In this document: positions 25,831-37,914 of the stretch, one piece after another
Numbering within the stretch: the stretch's first letter is position 1
Layout: each line of letters opens with the position of its first letter
Source: Heterotrichella gracilis
Lineage: Eukaryota > Sar > Xanthophyceae > Tribonematales > Xanthonemataceae
Assembly (NCBI GenBank): GCA_032358255.1
Contig: JAULBX010010325.1
Span: forward strand, 43,702 to 107,701
DNA: 64,000 bases
Direction of reading: 5' to 3'
The notes under the pieces: generated by a model
What the model was told of the DNA's origin: nothing
The model's input: the letters and a program-made list of their open reading frames with translations, nothing else
Database searches by the model: none
Position numbers and translations under genes: made by a program

Positions 25831-28800
25831 ATGGCCGAGCCTGGGGGCGAAGCCGATGAGATGGGCGATGACGAGGAGGAGGCGTTGGAGGCTTTGCAGA
25901 GTTTGCAGGCGTTACCCGACGACGTCCTTTCCCTAATACTGTCAAAGGTGGAATTCCATACGAGGTGGGTGGGGCGAGCGGTGGGCACCATCAATGCCCA
26001 ACTGGTACCTACAACCCATGCAAAAACGGCGCCCAAGACGGTGGACCTCGGCGCATTTTATGGGCCAACTTGTAAGCCCCTAATATAAGTCAGAGATGGC
26101 TGAGTTGGTCATCTGCTTGGTCAATGTGCGGTGCTCGGGAGCACTGGCCTGCACATGTATATCCGTTTCTTCCCCGGGCGATGGCACTATGCAGTCAAGA
26201 TACATACATTCTAAAGGGATCCTTGAACCTGGGTTCTCCTGGCAGAGTATGCACAGGGCTTCAAAAAACACCTTTCTCGTGTTTTGCAGGCGGAGGAGCG
26301 TCCCTCTGGTGTGCAAACGTTGGGCAAGCTGTGCTCAGTCAGACCGGGTATGGGAGAGCGTGCGATTGAGTCAGGACATGGGCGTGGCACCCGCCAACCA
26401 GCAGCAGCCAGCTGACAGCATTGACCCGCTCAAGGTCCTAGCATGGGTGCAGAGGCACGGGAAGGGGATCCTGGAGCTGATTGTGGACTGCCAGTTCCCC
26501 AGTTTTGAAGAACTGGCTGGGACCAAGTTCCACTCCAACCTGATAGCCTCAGTCGGGCCGCAGCTGGAGAAGCTTAGCATACAGCGGGGTGCGGAGCTTG
26601 CATACCTATATCATTGGCTTGATAGCCTGCAAACCAATGCAGTGAATGTGGCAGTGCCCATGTTAGGGGGACTACTATAACCCCTTGCTTGTGGCACAAA
26701 ACAGCAGGGTTTCCCTTGCACATTCACCTTGGACCACAAACAACCCCACGTTTCCACATATGATATCAAGGAATAGGAGAAAAGCAGAGTGCTACTCCTA
26801 CTTTTGGTATCAATTCCTTCAAAACTACTCCACCAAGTCCCTCACAGGGGCACGCCAAAACCCTTCGCCGCACAGCGCAGCCCCCTTCTCTCTTGCGCCG
26901 CAACCAGCAGCCCTCCCCACATCACCCTTAGTACCAGTAACCCCCTGTACCGGTGAATATACCACTGAAGCAGAAAGACCTCTCCTCTTGCAACCCCCGC
27001 TCAGCCGTTCCCTCCCCTCTCCCCAGGCCGCCTGCGCTCCCCCTTCTTCGCGCACCTCACCACCCGCACCCAGCTCACCGCGCTGCACCTCACCGACTGC
27101 CTGGGCCACACCCAGGCTGCTGACGTGGCGGGTCTTTCAGCACTTGTCAAGCTGCGGCGCCTGAGGCTGTCCTTTGTGGGTCAGCTGGTGGGTGACCTGC
27201 CTCAGCCCCTGAGCACCCTCACCGCGCTCACGCACCTCAGGCTGTCCAACCTCAAGGGCTTGCACGGTGTGTATTGGAATTTCAATGTCCACTTTCTCCA
27301 CTGTAGCGATATGCATGGTTTCAACCGGGTGTGCCATGTCATCATGCCGCATCATAGTTCATGCCTTGTGGCTGGGCAGCAGGCAAGCCTGCGCCCGCAT
27401 CATGCTGCACCATCACGCGGCATCCGCATCCGCATGTCCCTGCACACCCAGCAATGCCCACAACATGCATGTCGCGTGCCGCGCCCAACGGCGCACCAAC
27501 ATCGCGCCAAATGCGCTGGGCGATTGCCCAACCCATGCCCACATCATCCCGCACCACCATGCAAAGCTGCCGCTGGCACATTTGGCTGCATCATCGCCAC
27601 GCAACATCTTAACAGAGCGCAGAACGTCCAGCAGGGGCTTGGTCGCATGCATGCTGCACGCCCGGCAACACACCACCAGCCCGACCCTGGCCACCGCCCC
27701 ACTATCACCCACCAGGCCATGCCGCCAGTCAAACTGCGCCCATCATGCAGTGCGCATTGCCACACACGCACGCTGCACGCCACATCCGCCGTCATTACCC
27801 ACCCCGTGCCCCTCCCCGCAGGCCTGCGCTTCGAGTTGCCCCCCTGGATCACCACCCTGGGGGCTTGAACAGCTGGCAATCGAGAATTGCACCCACATCA
27901 TGCTGCATACTCATCCCACGCCATGTTGCACAATTGACACCAGTGCGTATTGCTACCCACCAACTATGCCGTTTTGAGCCCGCCCACCCACCCTGTTCCC
28001 CTCCCCACAGGCCTGCGCTTCGAGCTCCCCCCCTGGATCACCGCCCTCACGGGGCTGAAGCAGCTGGCAATCGAGAACTGCCGCCAGCCCGCCTTCCCCA
28101 CCGCCATCGGCGCCCTCACCTCCCTGGAATCCCTCACCCTGCGCTGCTGCGGCCTGGGGGCACACACGGTGGAAGCCACCGACTGCCTGACCTCCCTGCG
28201 CTGCCTCACGAGCGTGAACCTTTCTGAGAACAGCCTGCAGGGATTGCCTCCATCCCTGGGGTTGCTGACGCAGCTGCGCAGCGTTGACTTGAGCTACAAC
28301 AACGTGGTGCCGCCGGTGCGTGTGCGATACAGGGTGGGTACGGGATGGGATGGGGATGTGGTGGTTGGGATTCCGGGAAGTTATGTGTTACACTTTGTTA
28401 TATTGCATTTTTATATTGGAATGGAGATGGGGTTGGGATGGTACGTGTTGCACATGACAAGGTGGTTTGGACGGGGTTCGATGTGGAATATCATGCGGGG
28501 TCAACAATTGAAGTTGGTGCCATCACAGCTTTGGTCCCTGGGATTGCGCATGGATTTTTGGGGGATGGTGTGCCACATGGATTGCACATGGTTGAATAAA
28601 GAGGTAATCCCCTGTTAATATTCACACGCACATGGGAAAATCCCCTGCGCATCTTAATTGGTGCAACATGACACAAGAAACTGCAATTCATGACCCCGGA
28701 CACTCAGACCCACCAAGGAACCCTAGACCAACCCAACACACCAACACGCATAACCCTCCTTGTCCCCTCCTCAGGACCAGCTGGCCGCCGAATTCCGCAA

Positions 28801-31002
28801 GCTGTCCATCCCCTCTGCTTACGCACACCTCACCCACCTTACCTCCCTGCGCCTCAACTGCTGCAACATGGAGAGGGACGGCCTGCCCGCAATCGCAGCA
28901 TTAACCTCGCTTAGGGTTTTGGAGCTCAGCGGCAGCCTGAAACCCTCCAGCCACCTGCCTGAGGGTTTCTCGCTGCTGACGGGGCTGACTCGCCTGGCCC
29001 TGGCCTACAATAACTTTGCAACCGTGCCGGAGGTTGTATACAGGTGCGGGAGGAGGTGGTGGTGGTGGTGGTGGTGGTGGTGTCAGATCAAGGATGATTA
29101 TATGAATGCTGAAAAGGGTGTGAAAGAGTGCCCTAGCGGTGTGCACGTGCGGGGGGAGGAGGTGGTGGTGGTGGTGGTGGTGGTGGTGGTGGTGGTGGCG
29201 TCAGATAGGGGTTGGTCACATAGATTGCGGTGCCGAAAGGGGTGATGGTGGTGACGGGGCTGACTCGCCTGGTCCTGGCCTACAACGACTTTGCGTCGGT
29301 GCCGGATGTGGTTTACAGGTGTGGGGGGTGGCGGTGGTGGTGGTGGTGGTGACGACGGTGGTGGTGGTGGTGGTGGTGTCAGAAGGGGGCATGTCATGAA
29401 AAATGGAGGTGCATGCTATTCTGAATATCTGTGGGGTGCAATCCTACGCGACGCTCTTGCCAATCCCATCCACATGCATTTACACCCACATCCACACCCC
29501 ACCCTTTGCAGCATGCGCCCCTTGACTTAGCCGCAACTGGGAGGGGATTTTCGCGCACAGCTGCTGAATGTGATGTGCCACGGGTGTTTTCCCGGCGCAT
29601 GCACTATTTACACCCTGTACCATGGGGGGGCAAGCCTTGGCCTAAGATGCCTCCTTTCCCCGCCAGGGTCACCACTTTGTGCCATAAAGCAATTCACATG
29701 TGCTGACCTCGCCAACCCCGCCTTTGCAGCATGCGCCACTTGGCCCAGCTCCGTTTGGAGGGCAACCCCTGCCTGCAGCTGGATGTGCGGGCGGGGGGCC
29801 TGCTTGCCCTCACCCACCTTGGGGACCTGAGCCTGTGGAAGTACCCCGAGACCAACAGCATGGCGGAATGGGAGCTGCAATCGGTGCAGGTAAGGGAAGA
29901 AATGGAAGTCAATGGTCGATCAAAACTACAAACTCCGTCACAATCACATGCACTAGTCAAGTGGCAAATGCAAGTCCTGATTGAAAGGGGTAATGTACCT
30001 TGGGGATCTGAGCCTGTGGAAGTACCCAGAGACCAGCAGCATGGCGGAATGGGAGCTGCAATCGGTGCAGGTAAGGGAGTAGCCTTTGTGCGCAGCAAAG
30101 TAGCCTTTGTGCGCAGCAAACGAAGGCTTCAAAATATATATTTCGATATCAGAACCACAGTACACTGCCAGTGAAATTGCAGTCCCAAGCCAAAGGTTTA
30201 GAGCAAGTCAAATTCAGGTTAGAAAAATGAACAGATCAAGTAGAAATAGGGCATCTGGGTGACTTGTGCGTGTGGAGTATCCAGAGTAACAGCACAGCAG
30301 ACTGGGGGATCTAGGTGGGTGTGATGGTATTTGGTAGTGCTTGGCTTCATCAAATGGTACGTCATAATATTGTTTTGGGTGTGGCGTGTGTAGACAGCAG
30401 CAAAATCAGTATGGGAGGGGAACCAAATGCAATTGCCGCGGCAACACCTACGATGCATCCACGCTGGAATGCAATACATATGGAACGGAAATGGGGATTA
30501 CAGGGACGGCGTGAGCCAGTATCCAAACCCATGCATAGCTGCGTTGCTCCATAGCTGCATTGCTTGGGGCTCTCCCATCGCTACTACTGCAACGGCACCT
30601 GTACCTCGCTTGCGCCACGCCTCCACTTGAGTTTCCTTGCCAAATCCCTAGCTGCACCCTTAAACCCTAACCATAGCTCGTATCCCCCAACCACGCCTCC
30701 AAACTCTAAATCCTAAGCCTTAACCATGCCCCTTAACCCTTGCGTAGGTGATCTACCGCCTGCTTCGCGGCCTGGGGCCCAGGCTGAGCTACAAGTTTGA
30801 GCAGACGGGGTTGTGCATTAGGGTTTCTGGCTCCTACTCACAGAGCTTTCCCACCTGGGAGGACGATGCGGTGGAGGCACAGCTGGCGGTGCTGGCAGGC
30901 GAAAACCCTAATGTAGGGTTGGAGCAAGGTGAAAACCCTAACGTAGGGTTGGAGCAAGGAGATGGGGGTGGTGGCGCAGCGCTGGCAGTGCTGGCAGGGT
31001 AG
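25831..31002 (+). CDS. F-box / leucine-rich repeat protein
   Basis: This is a likely substrate receptor of an SCF-type ubiquitin ligase. Seven exons join in phase: 25831-25964, 26290-26588, 27027-27266, 28011-28315, 28775-29043, 29730-29889 and 30748-31002, giving 553 residues. An acidic N-terminus (DDEEEALEAL) leads into the F-box, LPDDVLSLILSKVEF joined across intron 1 to VPLVCKRWA (about residues 28-60). LRR-type strands follow: LTALHLTDC, LRRLRLSF, LTHLRLSNL, LKQLAIENC, LESLTLRCC, LTSVNLSEN, LRSVDLSYNN, LTSLRLNCC, LTRLALAYNN and LAQLRLEGN. The last exon encodes a duplicated ENPNVGLEQG whose DNA is built on AAACCCTAA heptads. The exon 2 donor (after residue 144) was chosen by phase among several GT sites and is the least certain junction. 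Confidence 0.85.
27815..27895 (+). repeat. Copy of F-box/LRR exon 4 acceptor edge
   Basis: It repeats CCTCCCCGCAGGCCTGCGCT through CAATCGAGAA of the real junction at 28001-28075. A short deletion after CACCCTG puts TGA in frame. It lies upstream of the true acceptor. Confidence 0.92.
29240..29395 (+). repeat. Copy of F-box/LRR exon 5 donor edge with GGT tracts
   Basis: The segment 29255-29321 repeats 28975-29043 (GACGGGGCTGACTCGCCTGG to GTTTACAG) with a GT donor. GGT runs directly follow the real donor (29055-29081), precede the copy (29160-29198) and follow the copied donor (29332-29377), as if the tract expanded at each duplication. Confidence 0.9.
29503..29550 (+). repeat. Copy of F-box/LRR exon 6 acceptor edge
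   Basis: CCCTTTGCAGCATGCGCCCC repeats the true junction CCTTTGCAGCATGCGCCACT at 29721-29740, then diverges through a TAG. Confidence 0.85.
29985..30312 (+). repeat. Two copies of F-box/LRR exon 6 donor edge
   Basis: The copy at 29995-30080 is nearly identical to 29815-29899, including CAGCATGGCGGAATGGGAGC and the GTAAGG donor. A much older copy is at about 30250-30310 (GGTGACTTGTGCGTGTGGAG, CAGCACAGC). Both lie downstream of the true donor. Confidence 0.9.
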
Positions 31003-33419
31003 AAACCCTAACGTGGCCAAGATGGAAACCCTAACGTGTCAAGGGGTTGGAGCGAGGATGGAAAACCCTGGCATCGGGTTATGCCTCCACCGGTGTGCAT
31101 GGGAGGCGAAATGGGGTGAAAAGGGGTCAGGGAGGGGGTAATGTGGAGATGATACCATATACGGATGAAGTATTGGAACGGAAACGACAAAAACAAATTC
31201 TGGGCAATGGGATTGATTGGGGAGTATGTTGGGTCAGGTTGAGGACAGACAAGTACACCTGGGGCATTGTTGGGGATTTGTCGCCAGTGGGTGACGTTCG
31301 GAAATAAAGTGTGTTGCACAAACTGCCACGTTTAGAGTTTGCAGGGCACATGGGGATTGGCAAGTAGGGATGAAAAACATTTGAAAGCGTTGTGTTGAAC
31401 TGTTTTCTGATTTGTCAAGCATGGAAGTCCTGTGTGCGCTTTGTTTGGGGACCTTCCCATGTGGGATTGGGATTTGTGAACAGATGTGTGTGTGTTGCAT
31501 GATTTCACTGCTGTCAATTGCCCATGCGTGCGAATAGGGGGCAGGGTCAAGGGTTTAGTAGGGTTTAGGTCGAGGTTCAAGGTTCAACACACGTCGTCCA
31601 TTCATACAAGCAGAGTTTAGAGTCCACATCGTCAATGTATGCAGTAGGCAACAGGCCAGCGGCTGGCCTGCACTAGGATTATTCAAAATTTCATGTTGCG
31701 TTCATGGTTTTGAGGTGTTAAAAGCGTTTAACGTGGACGTCCATGTTTCCATTCGCCGCCATGTATGAGTCACGTACCCTCACCCCCTTCATCCAGACCG
31801 ATTCAATCAGGTGGTCCACAAGGCGCGAACGGTTCATTATGGTTCATTACGGCCCAGCTTTTGAATTTGAATGTGTGCGTTCACCTGATTAGATCACTAA
31901 GTGCTTTCTGCGCATGCATGATGATCAGGTGGGCCGTCACGGTAGTTGTGGCAGCCATACTTTTAAGGTGGCATTTAGTCCTTGGAGCATTGTCCTTTAT
32001 ATTGTTACCTGTCAAGTTTAATCGGTAACAATTACAACTTGAGAGAAATTACATTTAACAAAAACAACACAAGCACAGACCCATTCCCTGGGAAAGCGTT
32101 ATTGTTGGGGCCGATGACGGCTGCTTCAACTGTTGTTACAATAACGCTTTTGCTGTGTGCCCTGAAAGGCCCACAATTGGGACATTCATTTCTCGCTAAT
32201 TATAACTGTCGCTAATTATAACTGATTCGGATTTGAATTTGAAAAGCAAATTCTGCCAAGTCAATTGAAGTTTGAAAGACAAAGCCATTGGCAAGCACCG
32301 GTATTGGCGCCATGGTGCTGATCCATCAGCTTTTTTGAAACATGTCGACCAGTACTGTGACACCACAATTGGTGACACACTGCATGTACAGCAGGCTGCC
32401 TTAGGCAAGCCTTACATTGACATACGCATCATGATTACCCAAGGTCCCTTGGGGTTACGGTCACCATGACCAACTGCACGGTGCGGCGCTGTTCTCCCTA
32501 CTTATATTAAAAAAAGATTATTTCCATCCACAATTAGCTGGAAAATTTAAGGACATAACTCCACAATCCACCCCCAAGTGAGCATGTTGGTGTACTTAAC
32601 AAACAAACAAACAAACAAAAGGCATTCCCAGCCGTCATCGGCTTATTGCCTTTTGTGCTCAACAAACGCTACCAATCTTGCACATTTCAGTCATTGGGGC
32701 CCCGATGTACTGCATGTGGCACATTTTGCCAAGTGGCACTGAAAAACATTCTACATATGCACAATCAAATTTGCCACATCATGCAGAAGGCACGCAGTCA
32801 ATCCTCTGCCTTATGACACGTGCATGGCACCGTGGTGGTGGCCCACATGCGAGATGGCGCCACTGCCAGGCCATGATGGCCCCAACCGTTGATGATCCGA
32901 TCCTAGTGACTTAAAAGAAAAAATATGGATAAAAATTGAATGATTCAATTTTTAGTGCTACTGGGCTACACAAGTACTGACAACTACACCTCAGAGTCTA
33001 CCCAACCTGTTGAATAAAACACCATTGCGCACCAGTTAGTGGTGCACTACAATATCCTGGGTGGCAACTGCAAAGAAGGCATCATTGCAAGATATTGATT
33101 GGCAATTGGATCCTGGATGGACCATCGTCATGAACGGATTCAATCAAATCCCCAGGTACCAGATTGGATCCAACGCAAGTAGCCACCTCGTATCATTTCT
33201 AACGCAAACCATCAACTATGCGCGGTCTAGAAAACGTATTGCTCCTTTCAGAACTGCATACTGCCGCCCCATGCTGGATCCCACCACCCTAGAGCAGGGT
33301 TTAATCCAGGGAGCCTAGTGCCACTCAGGCGAATTTGCCTCCGGACCTCCCTGCAGGTGGGCCACGCATGCAGTTCACATCCCTCAAGATAGTTCACAAA
33401 ACCCTTGTGTAGGGTTTTC
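31003..33419. other. Intergenic stretch between convergent genes
   Basis: No exon was supported. It holds a hairpin with 13-base arms (AAAGCGTTATTGT / ACAATAACGCTTT) at 32094-32155, a 16-base tandem pair (TCGCTAATTATAACTG) at 32193-32224, and an AAAC-repeat-linked hairpin at 32600-32662 that belongs to a dispersed short repeat. Confidence 0.6.
32600..32662. repeat. AAAC-run linked hairpin of a dispersed short repeat
   Basis: An (AAAC)n run leads into AAAAGGCATTCCCAGCCGTC and ends in TTGCCTTTTGTG, giving outer arms CAAAAGGCA/TGCCTTTTG and an inner AGCCG/CGGCT pair. Related cores are at 43512-43558 (again after an AAAC run), 44551-44578, and inverted at 46677-46702. Confidence 0.65.
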
Positions 33420-36400
33420 CTAGCGCCCTTCCACTGGCACCACCCCCTTCATGCGCGTGCAGCTCATGTCCCCCAGGGCGATGCCGCCGTTCTCCTTGAA
33501 GTGCCTGTATGCCTTGTCGGCCTCCTGCCAGTGCTCGTACCTGGGAAAAAAAGAAGGGGGGAGACGTTATAGATATAATATGGAAATGTGAAATGTTATC
33601 TTTTTTGGAATTTTAGAAGTCCTTGTAATACATATCATGCCTTGTCAACCTCCTGCCAGTGCTCGTATCTGGGGGGCAAAGGGAAATATCTTAATACAGT
33701 TGTTTTCATGTGAATAGGGGAGGAGTTCAATACAATGTGTCATATGAGAGGATGGCCCGCATTACAGAGGTCGCAGAAAGGAAGGGTTCATGCAAGTGAA
33801 ACTACAGAAGAGAACAGGATAATACCCCTTCATCCCAGCCACATACCCCACCTTGGCTGCCCCCCCTTGTCCAGGTCCCCCTTGTAGTACTCCACCCTGT
33901 CCTGCATTTTGACAAGCACACCAGAGTGCCACCACCACCACCACCACCACCACACAGGATAGCATAGGGCAGTGCCCTTTCTCCCTCTAAACCCCCACCT
34001 TGGCTGCCCCCCCTTGTCCAGGTCTCCCTTGTAGTACTCCACCCTGTCCTGCATGTTGACAAGCACACCCGAGTGCCACTTGAAGTGGTTGATGCTGAAG
34101 GGCTTGCTGAACATCTTGGTCTGCCATTTGCCCTGGGGGCTGCCGGTGGCGTTCTTGTAGTTGTACCTGGAGGGGGAGAAGGGTTTTGAACTTCTGGAAT
34201 TATTCGGGATTGCCTGAAGGGTAGCATAAAGGGTTCATTGCTTGTCCGCTAAGAATTCCCCACTGTGGTTGACAGTTTGCAAAACCCTATCATAGGGTTG
34301 CAGGGGCGTGGCCTCAACACATTGGCACACTTGCAAGCATCTCTCTGACTGGGCCGGGCAGGTGTGAGGGTGTATAATCCTTGGAATCAGAGAATCCTAC
34401 TGTGATTGAAGGGTTTGCAAAACCCTATGATAGGGTTTATGATCAAGCGCACCTGTCTGGGTAGGCCGCATAGGGTGTGAGGGGGTAGAGGTCCTCGGAG
34501 CCGAAAAACCCTCCCCTGATACTCTTCTCCCCTGCCTTTGACCCAGCGTAGTAGGTGGCAGCCACATCAGGCTCCACAATCTTGTGGTTGCCCTGCAAAG
34601 CATTTGGTTACATTGATCAGTTTGGGAAATAATAGCTGAATCGGCAGATCACTGATCAGAGTGGCAGCCAAATCAGGCTCCACAATGTTGCTGTTGCTCC
34701 GCAAAGAACGTTTTTACAATGGTCACTTTGGATCATCCATCAAACTGGCAAATAAATACAATTTCAAGGTATCCCCCACCTGGTTGGATCTGAGGAATGC
34801 CTTGAACGCAGCAACCTTCATCCTCGTCCCACTATGTTTTTTTAATTAATTGCAGCATTTTAAGTGTTCTGCACTAAATCCTGGGGGGCGTCCGGCAGCC
34901 CTCGTCACCTGGTTGGATCTCAGGAAAGCCATGAACGCAGCAGCCTTCACCCGCTTCCGCCATATTTGTTTAATTATTTCGCAGCATTATAAATGCAAAA
35001 ATCCGCACTTAACGCAGGTACGTTCAATAGCCCTTCTCACCTGGTTGGATCTGAGGAATGCCTTGAACGCAGCTGCCTTCTTTCTCTTCCCACCATACAG
35101 CTTCTTGACGATGCGACAGCGCAGTGGAAACTGGTCCCAAATGGATGCGGCAGTGCTGATCTTGGCCAGCTTGCCATCATCGGCAACCCTGCGCAAGGGT
35201 TTCAAGGTTAGGGTGCTTTAGACACGCACAGTTCAGGGGGAGCTGGCACCAATTTGACAAACATACCACATCTAGGGAGCCGTGTCAATTTGTGTGCACA
35301 CCTGCATCGGCACACCATGGATGTGTTGTTAATACTCGTGATTCCCCATATCATTCCTCACCTGTCCTCCAATATCCCCCTGACCCAAGTAGCCCCCTCC
35401 GCATCTGCCTGCGCCAGAAACTCCTGGATGGTGGGTGCGGGGTAGGTGTGGAACTCGTCACTGTCTGCAATGATGATCCAGTCCTGGGGGTCCCGAACCA
35501 CGTGGTTGAACAGCGTCAGCTTCCATTTCAGGTGGCGCTCCGAGGAGTACTGGCCCAGCCAAACCCTGCGCAAGGGTTTCAAGGGTGGAGGTGAGGGTGC
35601 GGTACTGGCACAGCAGTACCCTGCGCAAGGGTTTCAAGGACGGAGGTTAGGGTCTCCACTTGAGGTGGCGTTCCAAGGAGTACTGGCCCAGCCAAACCCT
35701 GCGCAAGGGTTTCAAGGGTGGAGGTGAGGGTGCGGACTGGCACATCAGTACCCTGTGCAAGGATTTCAAGGGCCGAGGTTAGGGTCTCCACTAGAGGTGG
35801 CGTTCCAAGGAGTACTGGCCCAGCCAAACCCTACGCAAGGGTTTCAAGGGTGAAGGTGAGGGTGCGGTACTGGCCCAGCCAAACCCTGCGCAAGGGTTTT
35901 TCCAAGGGTGGAGGTAAGAGGTCAAGGGTTGAAGGGTGGATATCAGGGTTTTCATTTCGGGTGGCACTGGAGAAATTATATATACTTTTTGTCCAGCTGT
36001 AGTGGATGCTGTACATATTTGTGGTTGCTCTCAGCACATTTAGGGGTCAAGGTACCCATACCTGCAGTAGATGTTGTACATATTTATGTTTAATCTCAGC
36101 ACATGTAGGGGTCAGGGTCAGGGTGCACATATCTGTAGAAGATGTTGTAGGGTTTAGGGTTTAGGGTTTAGGGTTTGGTGCACATACCTGTAGTAGATGT
36201 TGTACTTGTGAACGATCTGGAGCACGTTCCTGAGGCCAGTGATTGGGTGCTTGTCTGGGTTGTGGTTGAGGATGAACATGAAGCGCTCCGGAGGCACGCC
36301 GATGGACATGTAGTGCTCAATGTAGTGAGGCAGCAGGTCCTCACCAGCATAGTCACAAGCCACCAGAGAGTAAATCCAGATGCTGCAGAAGGGGAAGGGA

Positions 36401-37914
36401 TATGAGCATTGTGGACTTTGTACGCCATCGCCGGGAAGTACATCCAAGTGCTGTGGGAAGGGAGGGGCGGGGAGGTGAACACTAGTGATCCAACCATACC
36501 ACTTGAATGGCCAAATAACACTGGATGCACCAAACCACAAGCAGAGTGCACGTGCTGTACAGTGATCCAGCCCTTCACAACCCGTTCACTTGTGAAAACA
36601 TGTCTCAATTTCATCCAATATTGATTAATCCAATGACATGCAGATGGCACATTGATCCAACCCGATCCCAACCCACTCACTTGGGCCCCTGCTGGGGTGC
36701 TGCCATGTTCAGCCCAGGGAGGTCATTTGATCCAAATGAGGAGGCTAGTGTTGGCACCGCCTTGTTGCAGCTGGAGTCCTGGGGAGGGCACACGCAGGGA
36801 GCAGAAGTGGCGACCTGCATATAGGGATCACATTACATTTTACCAGCGCTGGCTATAATGCCCCTCCCTGGCTAGCCAGATTGTTGAGGAATTTCATGCA
36901 AAATGGAAATTAAATCCAGAGGCAAAGGGAAGCCAGACGGGGTGGGTAGCTGCCTGTGGAATGCGGAGCATACTATATGTTGGCAACAGGCTATCATAAG
37001 GTGGAAGTTGGCGGGTCACGTGCAAAATGGTGATTTTGGATAAAGGAGCAAGGGAGGCCACTTCTGGGATGGAGATGCAAGGAGCGGATAGTGTGAGCAG
37101 CACTCACCATTGGCTGTTGGACCTTGATGGCACTCGAGGCAGCCTGTGGTTGGATGGCAGCCGCTGACAGGGTTTGCAGGGGCTGTTGGAGTGTGGGTAT
37201 CGTTTCCGGGACTGCAGTGTTGGTGGTGAAAGAGGGGAGGGAGGAAGCCTGCATGGCCTTCAGCGCCTGCATTGAAAATGGGCAGGTCATATACAAAACC
37301 ATATGAACAGTTCTTTACTTTAATGTACACATTCTCAACGCAAGTATGGCCTTCAATGCCTGTATGAGAAACAGTCGTTGGGCTGTTGGCAGCCAACAAA
37401 AGCCAGCACATGGATGCCGGCAGGCCTGCAACGAGTGATAATCCCTGCCATTTGGCAACCCAGTACAAGCCTTGTATGATTATCACTGCCGGCAGAACTG
37501 CAAATTAGATCACTAATCACTGCGTTGCAAGGCATGCAGGCAAGAAAGCATTGCAAGGCACCTGCGCAGGGTAGTGATTCACAAACTAATTTTTGTCGTT
37601 TATCAACTGTACCGTATTGCAAGACAGGCATGAGCTGATCCACCTACCTCGAGCTGTTTCATCTGTGCCTCGATCTGCTGATCAAGCCCAGCAGCTCCAT
37701 CCAACAACATCCTATCCCTTGAGGGCACCACAGTTTGCACCACCTCCGCACCATCCACACCCTTAATCCCCTTGGAGATGCTCATGCCCAGCATCACCAG
37801 CCCCAACCCCACCGCCACATAGAGCGCGTAGCACACCATGCGCACCCACACACCCTTGCTGGTTTTCTTTAGGGTTTGGGAGAGGGCGTGCTGCAGCGGA
37901 ATGGACTCCGCCAT
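33420..37914 (-). CDS. Glycosyltransferase family 92-like (DUF23) type II membrane protein
   Basis: This is a probable Golgi glycosyltransferase. Nine exons join in phase: 37914-37648, 37266-37108, 36814-36681, 36382-36188, 35565-35362, 35188-35041, 34592-34453, 34166-33999 and 33540-33420, giving 511 residues. A short cytoplasmic N-terminus with KKTSKG precedes one membrane segment (about residues 25-46, MVCYALYVAVGLGLVMLGM), and a Ser/Thr/Pro/Gln-rich stem follows. The catalytic region starts near residue 187 with IWIYSLVACDYAGEDLLPHY, then GVPPERFMFILN, then IIIADSDEF with the metal-binding type D286-S-D288, then GNHKIVEPDVAAT and HFKWHSGV. This order fits GT92. The donor sugar and acceptor cannot be told. 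Nearly every intron carries copies of its exon edges. Confidence 0.85.
33632..33675 (-). repeat. Copy of GT92 exon 9 acceptor edge
   Basis: The + strand block GCCTTGTCAACCTCCTGCCA to GCTCGTATCTGG repeats the exon 9 start at 33511-33545, upstream of the true acceptor in gene sense. Confidence 0.88.
33852..33954 (-). repeat. Near-identical copy of GT92 exon 8 donor half, ending in a CCA tract
   Basis: The segment 33852-33931 repeats 33999-34078 with only a few changes, keeps the CCACC donor side, and would still read in frame. At its far end GTGCCACC has expanded into (ACC)n to 33953. It lies downstream of the true donor in gene sense and appears to be the youngest exon copy in this gene. Confidence 0.93.
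34650..34705 (-). repeat. Copy of GT92 exon 7 acceptor edge
   Basis: GTGGCAGCCAAATCAGGCTC through ACAATGTTGCTGTTGC repeats the exon 7 start at 34556-34592, with the CTGCAAAG boundary altered to CCGCAAAG, so the acceptor is lost. Confidence 0.88.
34775..34965 (-). repeat. Two copies of GT92 exon 6 donor edge
   Basis: CACCTGGTTGGATCTGAGGA, then GAACGCAGC recurs at 34778-34825 and 34908-34950, matching the true junction at 35038-35080. Each copy is followed by TTTAATTA-type sequence, so the duplicated unit was about 130 bases and included intron. Confidence 0.93.
35566..35905 (-). repeat. Tandem array of GT92 exon 5 acceptor edges
   Basis: After the true junction at about 35546-35575, the unit GTACTGG-C-CAGY-A-ACCCTGCGCAAGGGTTTCAAG recurs five more times (near 35601, 35682, 35736, 35811 and 35868) in alternating forms, spaced roughly 55-80 bases. 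Most copies keep the reverse complement of the CTTGCGCAG acceptor. All lie inside intron 4. Confidence 0.95.
35985..36175 (-). repeat. Copies of GT92 exon 4 donor edge with telomere-like run
   Basis: CATACCTGTAGTAGATGTTG of the true donor (36183-36202) recurs as variants near 35997-36018, 36057-36080 and 36127-36149. A perfect AGGGTTT run (four units) at 36149-36175 separates the last copy from the real junction. Confidence 0.9.
37335..37366 (-). repeat. Copy of GT92 exon 2 acceptor edge
   Basis: ATGGCCTTCAATGCCTGTAT resembles the true junction ATGGCCTTCAGCGCCTGCAT at 37253-37272 and lies upstream of it in gene sense. Confidence 0.8.

Noticed and set aside
35546-35905. A possible CRISPR-like array
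   Set aside because: Units are exon-edge copies of the neighbouring gene with variable spacing inside a eukaryotic intron, not repeats with unique spacers.
36149-36175. A chromosome end, suggested by perfect TTTAGGG-type heptads
   Set aside because: The run is only four units long and lies inside an intron with genes on both sides, so it is interstitial.
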